From contig JAIFTM010000051.1 of assembly GCA_019661745.1 (NCBI GenBank), positions 1 to 6,815 on the forward strand: 6,815 bases of DNA, given 5' to 3'. Source of the stretch: Mollicutes bacterium PWAP. Lineage in GTDB: Bacteria; Bacillota_I; Bacilli_A; Mycoplasmatales; Metamycoplasmataceae. Positions within the stretch are counted from its first letter, which is position 1, and each line of letters begins with the position of its first letter. The position numbers and the translations under genes were made by a program. The notes under the pieces were generated by a model, which saw nothing but the letters and a program-made list of their open reading frames with translations, was not told the DNA's origin and searched no databases. This document shows, piece after piece, positions 1 to 6,651 of this stretch.

Positions 1-5
1 ATATT

Positions 6-11
6 AAAGGA
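6..11 (+). promoter_or_regulatory. Shine-Dalgarno of pepA
   Basis: AAAGGA lies 9 nt before ATG 21. It decides the pepA start, because the frame has no upstream stop inside the window. The out-of-frame ATG at 11 opens only a short frame and is not favoured. Confidence 0.6.
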
Positions 12-20
12 TGGTTAAAA

Positions 21-1382
21 ATGATCAAAAAATTAAAAATTACTAAATCATCTTGAAAATTAAAATTAATTTTTCAAGATGATAAAAAAATAGAAAACTT
101 ATTAGAAGAAAAAAACCAAATTACAGAAGATTTAAATTCTAAAACACTTTATCTTTTTGCAGGTAAAAAAAATATTTATTCTTTGAAAATTGCTAAAAAT
201 TTTCTAAAAATTGCAATTTCAAATAGAAGAAATTCTATTATTGATTTAGAAACATTCGAATCTAATAAAGTTAAATTGGTTGATATTGTTAAAGCTTCAG
301 TTAGAATTAATTATGATAGAAAAGATTTGCAATTTTCATTGAAATCTAAAACTAAAAAATCAAAAACTACAAAAGTTTGATTTAAATCAAAAGAAATAAA
401 TTCCATTTTTGAAGAAGAAGTTGTTAAAGGCGAAATTTCTTTAGAAGTAAGAAAATGACAAATGTCTCCACCCAATATTTTAAACAGTGAAGTATTTGCT
501 AAAGAAGTTAAAGAAAGCTTTAATGGAATTGAAAACGTTAAAGTTACTGTTTTAAATAGAAAACAAATTGAAAAAAGAAATATGGGGTTACTAATAGGAG
601 TTAATTCTGGCAGTAATTGTGAAGCTAGAGTTGTTATTGTTGAATATAAAGGAAATCCTGAATCAAAACAAAAAACAGCGCTCGTTGGAAAAGGAATTAT
701 TTTTGATTCCGGTGGTTATTCTCTAAAGCCTGCTAAATTTTCTTTAGGAATGAAATTTGACATGTCTGGTGCAGCAGTTGCGGCAGGGGCTGTTAAAGCT
801 ATTGCCAAATTAGAATCTAAAAGTAATTTTACTGCAGTTCTTTCAATTACAGATAATTTAATTGGTCATAAAGCAATTACTACAGACGTTGTTTTAAAAG
901 CAATGAATGGTAAAACAGTTGAAATTAACAATACCGATGCCGAAGGTAGATTAGTTATGGCCGATGCTAACGTTTTAGCTACAGAAGAATTAAATGCGAC
1001 AAGAGTTGTTAATATAGCTACTCTTACAGGCGCTATGTTAGCTGCTTTAGGACATACATATACTGGTGTTTGAGCAACAGATGACAAAGATTGAAAACAA
1101 ATTAAAAATGCTGGCAAAAAAGCTGATGAATTGTTATGAAGAATGCCAATTCATGAAGACTTTGCAAAATTTATTAAAGGTAGTGAAATTGCCGATTTAA
1201 GAAATACTGATTATTCAGGTAATGCAGGTTCTAGTTCTGCATTTCAATTTTTAACACAATTTGTTAATCCTAAAAAATCTTCACATGTTCACTTTGATAT
1301 TGCTGGAACTTCAGAAATATCTATGTTAGCAAAGTCACCTTTAATTAGAACTTTGGTTGAATTATCTAAAGAGATTAAATAA
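21..1382 (+). CDS. pepA: Leucyl aminopeptidase (M17 family, PepA)
   Basis: A cytosolic two-metal aminopeptidase that removes N-terminal residues from peptides, probably to recycle amino acids in a host-dependent cell. The reading frame is 453 aa with six UGA Trp codons. The N-terminal domain (about residues 1-170) is divergent, as is usual in M17 enzymes; the C-terminal catalytic domain is clear. The metal and catalytic residues keep the E. coli PepA spacing: K224 and D229 (in GKGIIFDSGG), K236 (SLKP), D247 (MKFDMSGAA), and D306, E308 and R310 inside the family signature NTDAEGRL. The frame is open to the left edge of the window, so an earlier start cannot be excluded. ATG 21 is chosen because AAAGGA at 6-11 lies 9 nt before it. 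The stop TAA directly abuts the ATG of the next gene, so the two are probably cotranscribed. No key residue is missing and the enzyme should be active. Confidence 0.95.
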
Positions 1383-1736
1383 ATGGAAAATATTATTGTA
1401 TTTTCTGTTTTCGGAGCAATTATTCTTTTTTCTTTTGTTTTTGCTTTAATATTTATTTTAAAAAGCAAAAAAAATAGTTCATTTGACATCCATAATTATA
1501 AAAAAACAATTATGGATAGAGATATTGCATCTAAACGTTCAAAAAATAATCAAAAAGAAAAAAAACAATTAAAACTTGATAAATTAGTTAAAAAACTTGA
1601 CAAAAAAATTTTATATATGGAAGAAATAAGAAAAAAAGATCCTCTTTATAATGTAAAAAACAAAGATGGTATCATTTATGAATCTCATAAAAGTTTCCCA
1701 TCTAAATCTTATTCTTCTAAATCAGAAAAAAAATAA
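1383..1736 (+). CDS. Small Lys-rich membrane-anchored protein, unknown function
   Basis: I do not recognise this 117-aa protein. Residues about 3-26 form one strong hydrophobic helix (IIVFSVFGAIILFSFVFALI and onward), immediately followed by KSKK. By the positive-inside rule this gives a single-pass anchor with the tail in the cytoplasm. The remaining ~90 residues are very rich in Lys, include a probable helical charged stretch (about residues 50-85), and end in a Ser/Lys tail. There is no cleavage site or lipobox, so a secreted or lipoprotein role is unlikely. The start ATG touches the pepA stop TAA, with AAAGAG at 1368-1373 as a fair ribosome site 9 nt upstream; expression probably depends on the pepA transcript. 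The coding call rests on the intact frame, the ribosome site and the membrane segment rather than on homology. Confidence 0.75.
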   Translation: MENIIVFSVFGAIILFSFVFALIFILKSKKNSSFDIHNYKKTIMDRDIASKRSKNNQKEKKQLKLDKLVKKLDKKILYMEEIRKKDPLYNVKNKDGIIYESHKSFPSKSYSSKSEKK

Positions 1737-1762
1737 AATTAGCTATTATTTGCTATTTTTTT

Positions 1763-1768
1763 TATAAT
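1763..1768 (+). promoter_or_regulatory. -10 box of rlmH, probably giving a leaderless mRNA
   Basis: A perfect TATAAT ends 6 nt before the rlmH ATG (1775). With the usual distance from -10 to start point, transcription would begin at or within a base or two of the ATG. The short upstream gap (1737-1774) contains no Shine-Dalgarno sequence. No convincing -35 is seen, which is common in mycoplasmas. Confidence 0.6.
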
Positions 1769-1774
1769 AAATTT

Positions 1775-2206
1775 ATGAATATTAAAATTATTTGTATTGG
1801 CAAATTACCTGATGATCTAAAAAAAATTGAAGATAAATATAAAAAAAGAATAAAGTTTTATTCAAAATTTGAAATTATTGAACTTAAAGAAAAAAACAAT
1901 AAAAATAAAAAAATTCAAATTAAAGATGAAACTAATGATATTTTAAAACATATTTCTAAAAGTGAAAAGGTTTTTTTGTTTTCACTTTTAGGAAAAAATT
2001 TATCTTCTGTAGGATTTTCAAAAATTTTTAATCAAAGCAATATTGCTTTTATAATAGGCGGATCAAATGGAGTAGATGAAAGTTTATTTAAAGAAAAAAT
2101 TAAAGTAAGCGAAATGACTTTTCCTCATGGACTTTTCAGAATAATGTCTTTAGAACAAATTTTCAGATCTTTAAATATTAAAAATGGTGGAAAATACCAT
2201 AAATAA
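1775..2206 (+). CDS. rlmH: 23S rRNA pseudouridine-1915 N3-methyltransferase RlmH
   Basis: RlmH is a SPOUT-class, SAM-dependent enzyme that methylates N3 of pseudouridine 1915 in helix 69 of 23S rRNA, acting on assembled 70S ribosomes as a homodimer. The 143-aa product is slightly shorter than the E. coli protein (about 155 aa) but complete. The N-terminus MNIKIICIGKL is a typical family opening. The SAM-binding knot shows IIGGSNGVDESL around residues 93-104, then MTFPHGLFRIMSLEQIFRS with H118 and R122, and the family-typical C-terminal end YHK (141-143), which closes the active site. There is no Shine-Dalgarno sequence; a TATAAT lies 6 nt before the ATG, so the mRNA is probably leaderless. 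The frame contains no Trp codon. It stands between a membrane protein gene and the S-component gene with its own promoter. Confidence 0.95.
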   Translation: MNIKIICIGKLPDDLKKIEDKYKKRIKFYSKFEIIELKEKNNKNKKIQIKDETNDILKHISKSEKVFLFSLLGKNLSSVGFSKIFNQSNIAFIIGGSNGVDESLFKEKIKVSEMTFPHGLFRIMSLEQIFRSLNIKNGGKYHK

Positions 2207-2220
2207 TTTTTTTAATTAAA

Positions 2221-2226
2221 TATAAT
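2221..2226 (+). promoter_or_regulatory. -10 box of the S-component/cysS ORF, probably leaderless
   Basis: TATAAT ends 6 nt before ATG 2233, the same spacing as at rlmH. The 26-nt gap after rlmH (2207-2232) has no Shine-Dalgarno sequence. The mRNA would start at or next to the ATG. No clear -35 is visible. Confidence 0.6.
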
Positions 2227-2232
2227 ACAAAT

Positions 2233-3075
2233 ATGAATATTGCAAAAAAAAGAATGTTTACAATTAAAAAAATAAGTTTCATGGCTATATTAATATCTTT
2301 AAGTGTTGTTTTTATTTTAATATTTACAAGATTTATACCAATAGGTTCGATTCCTTCTCTTAAAATTGGTTTAGGTGGATTGCCAATTAAAACAACTGGC
2401 TATTTATTTGGCCCTATTATTGGAATGATAACTGGTTTAATTACTGATCTTATTTCTTTTGCTATAAGTCCTACATTTATTCATTATTGATATATTTTAG
2501 CTTTTATTCTTACGGGTATTATTCCTGGATTAATTTCTTTTATTATGTTCAGAAAATGAAAAAAAGAAGAAGTTATAACAAAACTTTTTGAAAGTAAAAA
2601 AAATTATTTAAATTTTATTATTACAATTGTAATTTTAACTTCAATAATTATAGGAATGACTATTTTTATACTTCACCAACCTTCTTCAAACTTTGGTGAT
2701 GGATTTATCAAAAATAAATTTGTTTTTTTAGGAATTGCTATCGCTGGAGTTTCCACTATGTTGATTGCAGTATTAATTTTTTGGTTTGTTTTTAAGCCTA
2801 AAACAATTAATAATATATTACCAATTATTGCTTTTAGTGCTATATTAGAAATTTGTGTACTACCTTTATTAGCATTAGGAGATATTTCTACTTTTAACTT
2901 GAAAAAAAGTTTTGTAACTATTTTAACTGCCCACTTGCTTATAAGTCCAATTAGAATTTGAGTTAATACAGGACTTGTATATTTTGCCCAATCAGTTATT
3001 TGACCTTTTATAAAAAATAAAAATCGTCAAAAATGAAAAAATGCTTCTCAAAAAGAGCTTAACAAAGAAATAAAT
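2233..3075 (+). other. ECF transporter S-component-like membrane domain (FolT-like), N-terminal part of the fused frame
   Basis: S-components are the substrate-binding membrane subunits of energy-coupling factor vitamin importers and work with EcfT and the ATPases EcfA/A', none of which lie in this window. The stretch [20 protein letters not shown] followed by [20 protein letters not shown] (residues about 32-76) matches the pattern I know from folate-type S-components. Predicted membrane helices lie near residues 14-32, 46-60, 61-79, 85-107, 127-148, 163-190, 195-216 and 225-260. At 281 residues it is longer than a typical FolT (about 170-180), so the C-terminal half may be an added or divergent part. 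Substrate cannot be read from the sequence; folate is the best guess. The N-terminus is basic (KK, R, KK), indicating a cytoplasmic N-terminus. It holds the window's only TGG codon (residue 184) and five UGA Trp codons. Confidence 0.75.
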
Positions 3076-4302
3076 ATGGGTTATTTAAAAAATAAAAAAA
3101 TAAATATTTATGTATGTGGCCCAACTCTTTATGACTCTCCACATATTGGAAATATGAGACCAATAATAACTTATGATATTTATGCTTTAGCATTAAAAGA
3201 ATTAGGATATAAAGTTAATTTTATTCATAATATTACTGATATTGATGACAAAATAATTAAAAAATCAATAGAAAAAAATATTACAGAATTAGAAATTTCC
3301 AATTTTTACTTGAAAGAATACATTCAATTACTAAAAAATGCAAACATTACAACAATTAAAAAAATGCCTAATGTTGCCAATAACATTAAAGGTATAGCAA
3401 AATATATTAGCAGTTTAAAAAAAATGGGTATTGCTTATGAATCTAATGGTTCCGTTTATTTTGATACTTCCAAAGTTGATTCTTATGGAACTTTAAGTGG
3501 CAGAAAAAATAAAATTAATTTGATTGAAGAAATAAATTATGATAAAAAAAATCAATCTGATTTTGCTTTATGAAAAAAAACAAATATTGGAATTAAATTC
3601 AATTCTCCTTTTGGTGATGGAAGACCAGGATGACATACAGAATGTTCTTATTTTATAAAAAAAGAGTTTGGAAAAAATGGAGTACATATTCATGGTGGGG
3701 GAGTTGATTTGAAGTTTCCTCACCACGAAAATGAAAATGCACAACATAAATCTTTATTTAATAAAGAAATTTCTAAAAAATTCTTTTGAACTGGTCATTT
3801 ATCTTTAGAGAATACTAAAATGTCTAAAAGTAAAAGTAATGTTATTCTTGCAAAAGATATTAAAAATATGGATTTATTAAGACTTTTATTTTTAAATTCT
3901 AACCCAACGGGACCAATTAATTTTAATTCCAATTCTTTAACTCAAATTCAAGATGAACTTGGTAAAATGAAAAAATTATTTGCAAAAACACAATTATTTA
4001 ATTTGAAAATAAAAGATGAAATTATTTTAAGAGAACTTTTTTTAAACATTTCTAAATTCAATTTTTCTGAAGTTAAAAAAATGATTAATTTTTTTATTAA
4101 AGATTTTAATAAAAATCCAAATAATTTAACTGCTTCCACTTTATTTTATTCTATTAAAGGGATGGGATTTAAATTTACCAAAAAATTAGTTTCAAAAAAA
4201 GATATTGTTAAATATAATAAATGAAAAAAAATGATTGAAAAAAAAATGTATGAAGAGGCTGATAGAATTAGACAGGAATTAAAATGAACAAATCTAATGT
4301 AA
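2233..4302 (+). CDS. cysS: In-frame fusion: ECF S-component-like membrane protein + cysteinyl-tRNA synthetase
   Basis: Read with UGA=Trp, one uninterrupted frame of 689 aa runs from ATG 2233 to TAA 4300-4302. Residues 1-281 form a multi-pass membrane region resembling FolT-type ECF S-components, and residues 282-689 are a complete cysteinyl-tRNA synthetase. I checked the junction codon by codon: after the last membrane stretch come [25 protein letters not shown] and then M282 of CysRS, with no TAA or TAG. Basic residues at both ends of the membrane part suggest both face the cytoplasm, so a tethered synthetase is topologically possible. Two alternatives exist: CysRS may be made separately from the inner ATG 3076, or a base may be missing in the A6 tract 3012-3017, since one extra A would create a TAA. 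The two parts are described separately below. The 3' end overlaps rlmB by 19 nt. Confidence 0.6.
3076..4302 (+). CDS. cysS: Cysteinyl-tRNA synthetase (as a separately started protein)
   Basis: A class I synthetase that activates cysteine with ATP and charges tRNA-Cys. Counted from ATG 3076 the protein has 408 aa, shorter than the ~465 aa of Bacillus: the N-terminus begins just before the YVCGPT motif and the C-terminal region is trimmed. The catalytic motifs are intact: HIGN (the CysRS HIGH variant) at residues 23-26 and KMSKS at 248-252. The four zinc ligands that select the cysteine thiol are present: C14, C190 (GWHTECS), H216 and E220 (HHENE). The end, [12 protein letters not shown] and four more residues, is a typical CysRS tail. 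Five UGA Trp codons occur, including ones in GWHTEC and in the tail. The ribosome site before 3076 is weak (AAAGAAA at about 3064-3070), and the frame is open upstream to 2233. This alternative to the fused protein is therefore plausible but unproven; the enzyme identity itself is certain. Confidence 0.85.
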
Positions 4303-5108
4303 AAAAAACTTATTCAAAAATTAATAAAAATATTAATTCAAAAAGTTGCAATAATGATGAAAAACAAAAATATAACAAAAAATCAATAAAAAATAATGAT
4401 ATTATGATTGTTGGGCGGAACTCTGTTAGAGATTTTATTAAATATAATCCTAATAAGATAAAGTCTGTTTTTGTAAAAGATAAAAAAAAATTAAAGAATA
4501 TGGAGACTAAAAAAATTGCTATTAAAGAAATTAGTGATTATGAATTAAATATTATGAGTGATGAAAATCACCAAGGTTTTATTGCAATTCTTAAAGAGTA
4601 TTCTTATTATTCAATTGAAAAAATTTTAACTGATAAACCCACTAAAGTTCTTATTTTAGATAAAATTACTGATGTTCATAATTTTGGAGCAATCATTAGA
4701 AGTGCTAATGCTTTTGGATATAAACACATTGTTATTAGTAAAAACAATTCTGTTTCAGTCAATCAAACAGTTGCTAAAATAAGTAGCGGCGGTCTAGTTG
4801 ATACTAATATAATAATGGTAAATAGTTTAAAAGATATTATTGTAAAATTAAAAGAAAATAACTTTTGAATTTATTCAACCGCTTTGGAAACTAAATCTGT
4901 TGAATTAGAAAAAGCTTCTTTTAATTTTCCATTAGCTATTGTTATGGGAAGTGAAAACAAAGGTGTTTCTAAAACTATTTTAAATATGTCAGATCAAATA
5001 ATTCACATTGATATGAAAGGTACTGTTCAATCATTAAATGTTTCTGTAGCGACAGGCATAGTACTACAAAAAACAATAAAATATGAAAAAAACCCAAAAA
5101 CAAAATAA
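4284..5108 (+). CDS. rlmB: 23S rRNA 2'-O-methyltransferase of the TrmH/SpoU family (RlmB-type)
   Basis: A knotted SPOUT methyltransferase, most likely forming Gm2251 in the P loop of 23S rRNA. The protein has 274 aa. Residues 1-39 are a Lys/Asn-rich, low-complexity extension. A substrate-binding domain begins near IVGRNSVRDF (about 42-51). The catalytic domain has motif 1 (DKITDVHNFGAIIRSANAFG, with N133 and R139), motif 2 (IVMGSENKGVS, with E224) and motif 3 (IDMKGTVQSLNVSVATG, with S250 and N252). The start is supported by AGGA at 4274-4277, 6 nt upstream. It overlaps the cysS end by 19 nt, which suggests translational coupling, and the cysS-rlmB pairing is conserved in Firmicutes. One UGA Trp codon lies at 4866-4868. 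A different 2'-O-methylation target, such as a tRNA guanosine, cannot be fully excluded, but length and neighbours favour RlmB. Confidence 0.92.
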
Positions 5109-5442
5109 AAAAATCGCCTCATTAGAAAATAATTTTCTTAACTTTAAAGAAAAATATTTATTCTTTTAAATGCGAAGATGTATATAACGAGTGACTATTT
5201 AAATTAATTAATGAATATGAAATAATTGAATAATATGCTCAAAATTTAAGTCTTTTAGGAATTAAGTGTAAAAACTTTACTCTTAAAAAAATAAGAGATT
5301 CATTTGTAAAAAAAATAAAATTTGATCATTTTGAAGATTCTGTAAATTTCGAATTACATCCATACACAAAAGATATAAATTGAATAAACTTCTAAAAAAA
5401 ACAAATAATTTATTGAATGAAGATGATTATATGTATAATTAA
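5083..5442 (+). pseudogene. Decayed small gene in the sigH position between rlmB and rpmG
   Basis: No intact frame covers this stretch, but pieces in two frames read like one former protein. From ATG 5083 (overlapping the rlmB end) comes MKKTQKQNKKIASLENNFLN in the first frame, stopping at TAA 5167-5169. The shifted frame then gives SFKCEDVYNEWLFKLINEYE and continues, past a TAA at 5231-5233, through YAQNLSLLGIKCKNF to NFELHPYTK. The first frame resumes with KLNKLLKKTNNLLNEDDYMYN and ends at TAA 5440-5442, ten bases before a terminator. Removing one A in the A5 run 5150-5154 and adding one in the A4 run 5368-5371 restores a 119-aa frame broken only by the 5231 stop. The Bacillus order puts sigH here, and LINEY followed by a helical stretch faintly resembles sigma region 2, but I see no decisive motif. 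The gene's identity is unknown. Confidence 0.6.
5434..5439 (+). promoter_or_regulatory. -10 box, likely promoter of rpmG-secE-nusG
   Basis: TATAAT with a partial -35, TTGAAT, at 5413-5418 (15-nt spacer, short). It overlaps the end of the decayed gene. Transcription would start near 5446, about 50 nt before the rpmG ATG and just before the hairpin at 5452-5469. No better promoter is visible between that hairpin and rpmG. Confidence 0.4.
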
Positions 5443-5451
5443 AATATTATT

Positions 5452-5472
5452 AAAGCCTTTAGGGGCTTTTTT
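5452..5472 (+). terminator. Rho-independent terminator after the rlmB/decayed-gene transcript
   Basis: AAAGCC (5452-5457) pairs with GGCTTT (5464-5469). A further T-G pair (5458-5463) closes a TTAG tetraloop, and the T run 5467-5472 follows. It lies ten bases after the last stop codon of the decayed gene, where an operon end is expected. Confidence 0.8.
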
Positions 5473-5481
5473 AATATGAAT

Positions 5482-5486
5482 AAGGA
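5482..5486 (+). promoter_or_regulatory. Shine-Dalgarno of rpmG
   Basis: AAGGA lies 10 nt before ATG 5497. It favours that start over the in-frame ATG at 5476, which precedes this ribosome site and would add seven residues unlike L33 proteins. Confidence 0.65.
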
Positions 5487-5496
5487 AAATACAATT

Positions 5497-5640
5497 ATGA
5501 AAAGAAAAGTTAAAATAGTTTGCCAAGAATGTTTAAATAATCGGTACACAGTAAATAAAAGTAATAACGATAAAAGAATTGAAATAAAAAAGTTTTGTAG
5601 ATCTGATAATTCACATACAATACACAAAGAAGAAAAATAA
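5497..5640 (+). CDS. rpmG: 50S ribosomal protein L33
   Basis: A small protein of the large ribosomal subunit near the E-site. The 47-aa product has the normal L33 length and pattern: MKRKVKIVCQEC, then a basic middle, then IEIKKFC and a HTIHKEEK end. Bacterial L33 of the zinc-ribbon type carries two CxxC pairs. Here the first pair is complete (C9, C12), but the second has C34 and then Asp at 37 where the fourth Cys belongs, so zinc binding is doubtful. ATG 5497 is chosen for its ribosome site and family fit; ATG 5476 is possible. The stop codon overlaps the secE ATG by one base, and the order rpmG-secE-nusG is conserved in Firmicutes. Confidence 0.92.
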   Translation: MKRKVKIVCQECLNNRYTVNKSNNDKRIEIKKFCRSDNSHTIHKEEK

Positions 5641-5822
5641 TGAATATTTTTAAAAGATGAATTTTAGAATTAAAAAGAGTTAGATGACCTGATTCTAAAA
5701 CTGCTTGAAAAACTTTTTTAACAGTAATTATTTTTGTATCCATTTGTTCTATTTCACTTTGAATTGTACATATTGGATTTATTAAATTATGAGATGAGAT
5801 AGGAGTTGGTGTTAGTGACTAA
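5640..5822 (+). CDS. secE: Preprotein translocase subunit SecE
   Basis: SecE clamps the SecY channel in the cytoplasmic membrane for protein export. This is the short, single-helix Gram-positive form, 60 aa. It has the amphipathic cytoplasmic helix with the family signature ELKRVRWPDSKTAWKTF (residues 10-26), followed by one membrane helix (about 27-48) and a short tail. All five Trp codons (W7, W16, W23, W41, W51) are UGA, so the gene is unreadable under the standard code. The start ATG overlaps the rpmG stop by one base (TAATG), implying coupled translation. The upstream ribosome site is weak (AAAGAAG). The downstream end overlaps the nusG start by 8 nt. Confidence 0.95.
5801..5805 (+). promoter_or_regulatory. 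Shine-Dalgarno of nusG
   Basis: AGGAG, inside secE, lies 9 nt before GTG 5815 and decides the nusG start. Another in-frame GTG at 5809 is only 3 nt from it and so is less likely. No ATG is available in the region. Confidence 0.7.
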
Positions 5823-6519
5823 TAAAGAAAATATTTTAAAAAAAACAAATGCTTTGATTAAAGAACAAGAAAATAAATTTGAGGAAGAATCTATTGTTAA
5901 TTTAGAAACTATTGAATCTGAAAAAATAGAAAAAAAATCAAATAAAAACATTAAATGATACGCGGTTACAACCGTAAGTAAAAAAGAACATTTAGTTAGA
6001 GAAAGTATTCTTTCTAGAATTCTTTCTGATGGTTTAGAAAATATAATTAAGGATGTAAAAATTTTAGAAATTCCTCATTATCGAACAAAAGATTTAGATA
6101 AAGTTAAATCTGGAGTTCTTGTAGAACCTAAATATAAAAATTTGCATCCAGGCTACATTTATTTACAAATGGAAATGACTACTGAAGCTTGATTTGTTGT
6201 TCGTAATACCCAATATGTTACTGGTTTAGTTGGTTCTTCAGGAAAAAGAGCTAAACCAACACCCATTGGTAGACTTGAAATGAAAAAAATGACTCAAAAA
6301 GCTGATAAATTAATTAGATCATTTGAAAACGGAGATTTTGAACTTGATAAAATGAAAAATGGTGTTCAAGTTGAAATTATTGATGGAATTTATAAAAATG
6401 AAATTGGTATCGTTCAAGGTCAAGGTATAGAAAAAGATACTATTGTTGTTAAATTAACAGCATTTGGTAGATTAAGAGATGTTGAACTTGATAGAAAAAT
6501 TGTTGAAATAATTGAATAA
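5815..6519 (+). CDS. nusG: Transcription termination/antitermination protein NusG
   Basis: NusG binds the RNA polymerase clamp, affecting pausing and termination, and couples transcription to translation. The protein has 234 aa with a GTG start backed by AGGAG at 5801-5805. Residues 1-47 are a Glu/Lys-rich extension not found in the ~180-aa E. coli or Bacillus NusG. The NGN domain begins at W48 (WYAVTTVSKKEH) and contains PGYIYLQMEMTTEAWFVVRN and then TGLVGSSGKRAKPTPI. The KOW domain lies at the end (from about residue 183: VQVEIIDGIYKNEIGIVQG, and a final DVELD). It overlaps secE by 8 nt, so the three genes rpmG-secE-nusG form one translationally coupled unit. Two UGA Trp codons are used. 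The role of the N-terminal extension is unknown; such extensions occur in other mollicute proteins. Confidence 0.95.
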
Positions 6520-6542
6520 TTTTTTTGGTTTGTATATATAAT
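6512..6542 (+). promoter_or_regulatory. Likely promoter of the tRNA-Tyr/tRNA-Gln pair
   Basis: TATAAT at 6537-6542 with a possible -35 TTGAAT at 6512-6517, inside the nusG end (19-nt spacer, long). The start would be near 6549, about 15 nt before the tRNA-Tyr 5' end. The -10 sits in the loop between GGTTTG (6527-6532) and CAAACC (6550-6555). Confidence 0.45.
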
Positions 6543-6564
6543 ATTTTAGCAAACCTTTATAAAT

Positions 6565-6648
6565 GGGGAGATAGCAAAGCGGTCAAATGCATCCGGCTGT
6601 AACCCGGCTCCGAAAGGTTCGGGGGTTCGAATCCCTCTCTCCCCACCA
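6565..6648 (+). tRNA. tRNA-Tyr (anticodon GUA)
   Basis: An 84-nt class II tRNA. The acceptor GGGGAGA (6565-6571) pairs with TCTCCCC (6638-6644), followed by discriminator A and an encoded CCA (6646-6648). The D arm is GCAAAGCGGTCAAATGC. The anticodon loop CTGTAAC holds GTA at 6599-6601. The T arm has loop TTCGAAT. A long variable arm (about 12 nt) lies between the anticodon and T stems, as expected for bacterial tRNA-Tyr. The anticodon stem appears to have a T-C mismatch at its first pair (27-43). Confidence 0.95.
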
Positions 6649-6651
6649 TAT

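Noticed and set aside
866..1117. Open frame of 83 codons on the - strand
   Set aside because: It lies entirely inside the conserved catalytic region of pepA, has no recognisable domain, and is a shadow of that gene.
1742..1757. Direct repeat GCTATT spaced 10 bp apart upstream of rlmH, a possible operator
   Set aside because: A six-base repeat in AT-rich sequence has little weight, and nothing else supports regulator binding.
3009..3014. TATAAA as a separate cysS promoter
   Set aside because: It is an imperfect match about 60 nt before ATG 3076, within AT-rich coding sequence and without a -35. It is not enough to claim independent cysS transcription.
5439..5743. Two overlapping hydrophobic open frames on the - strand
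   Set aside because: They are antisense to rpmG and secE, whose + strand products are clearly recognised. The hydrophobic look comes from reading A-rich coding DNA backwards.
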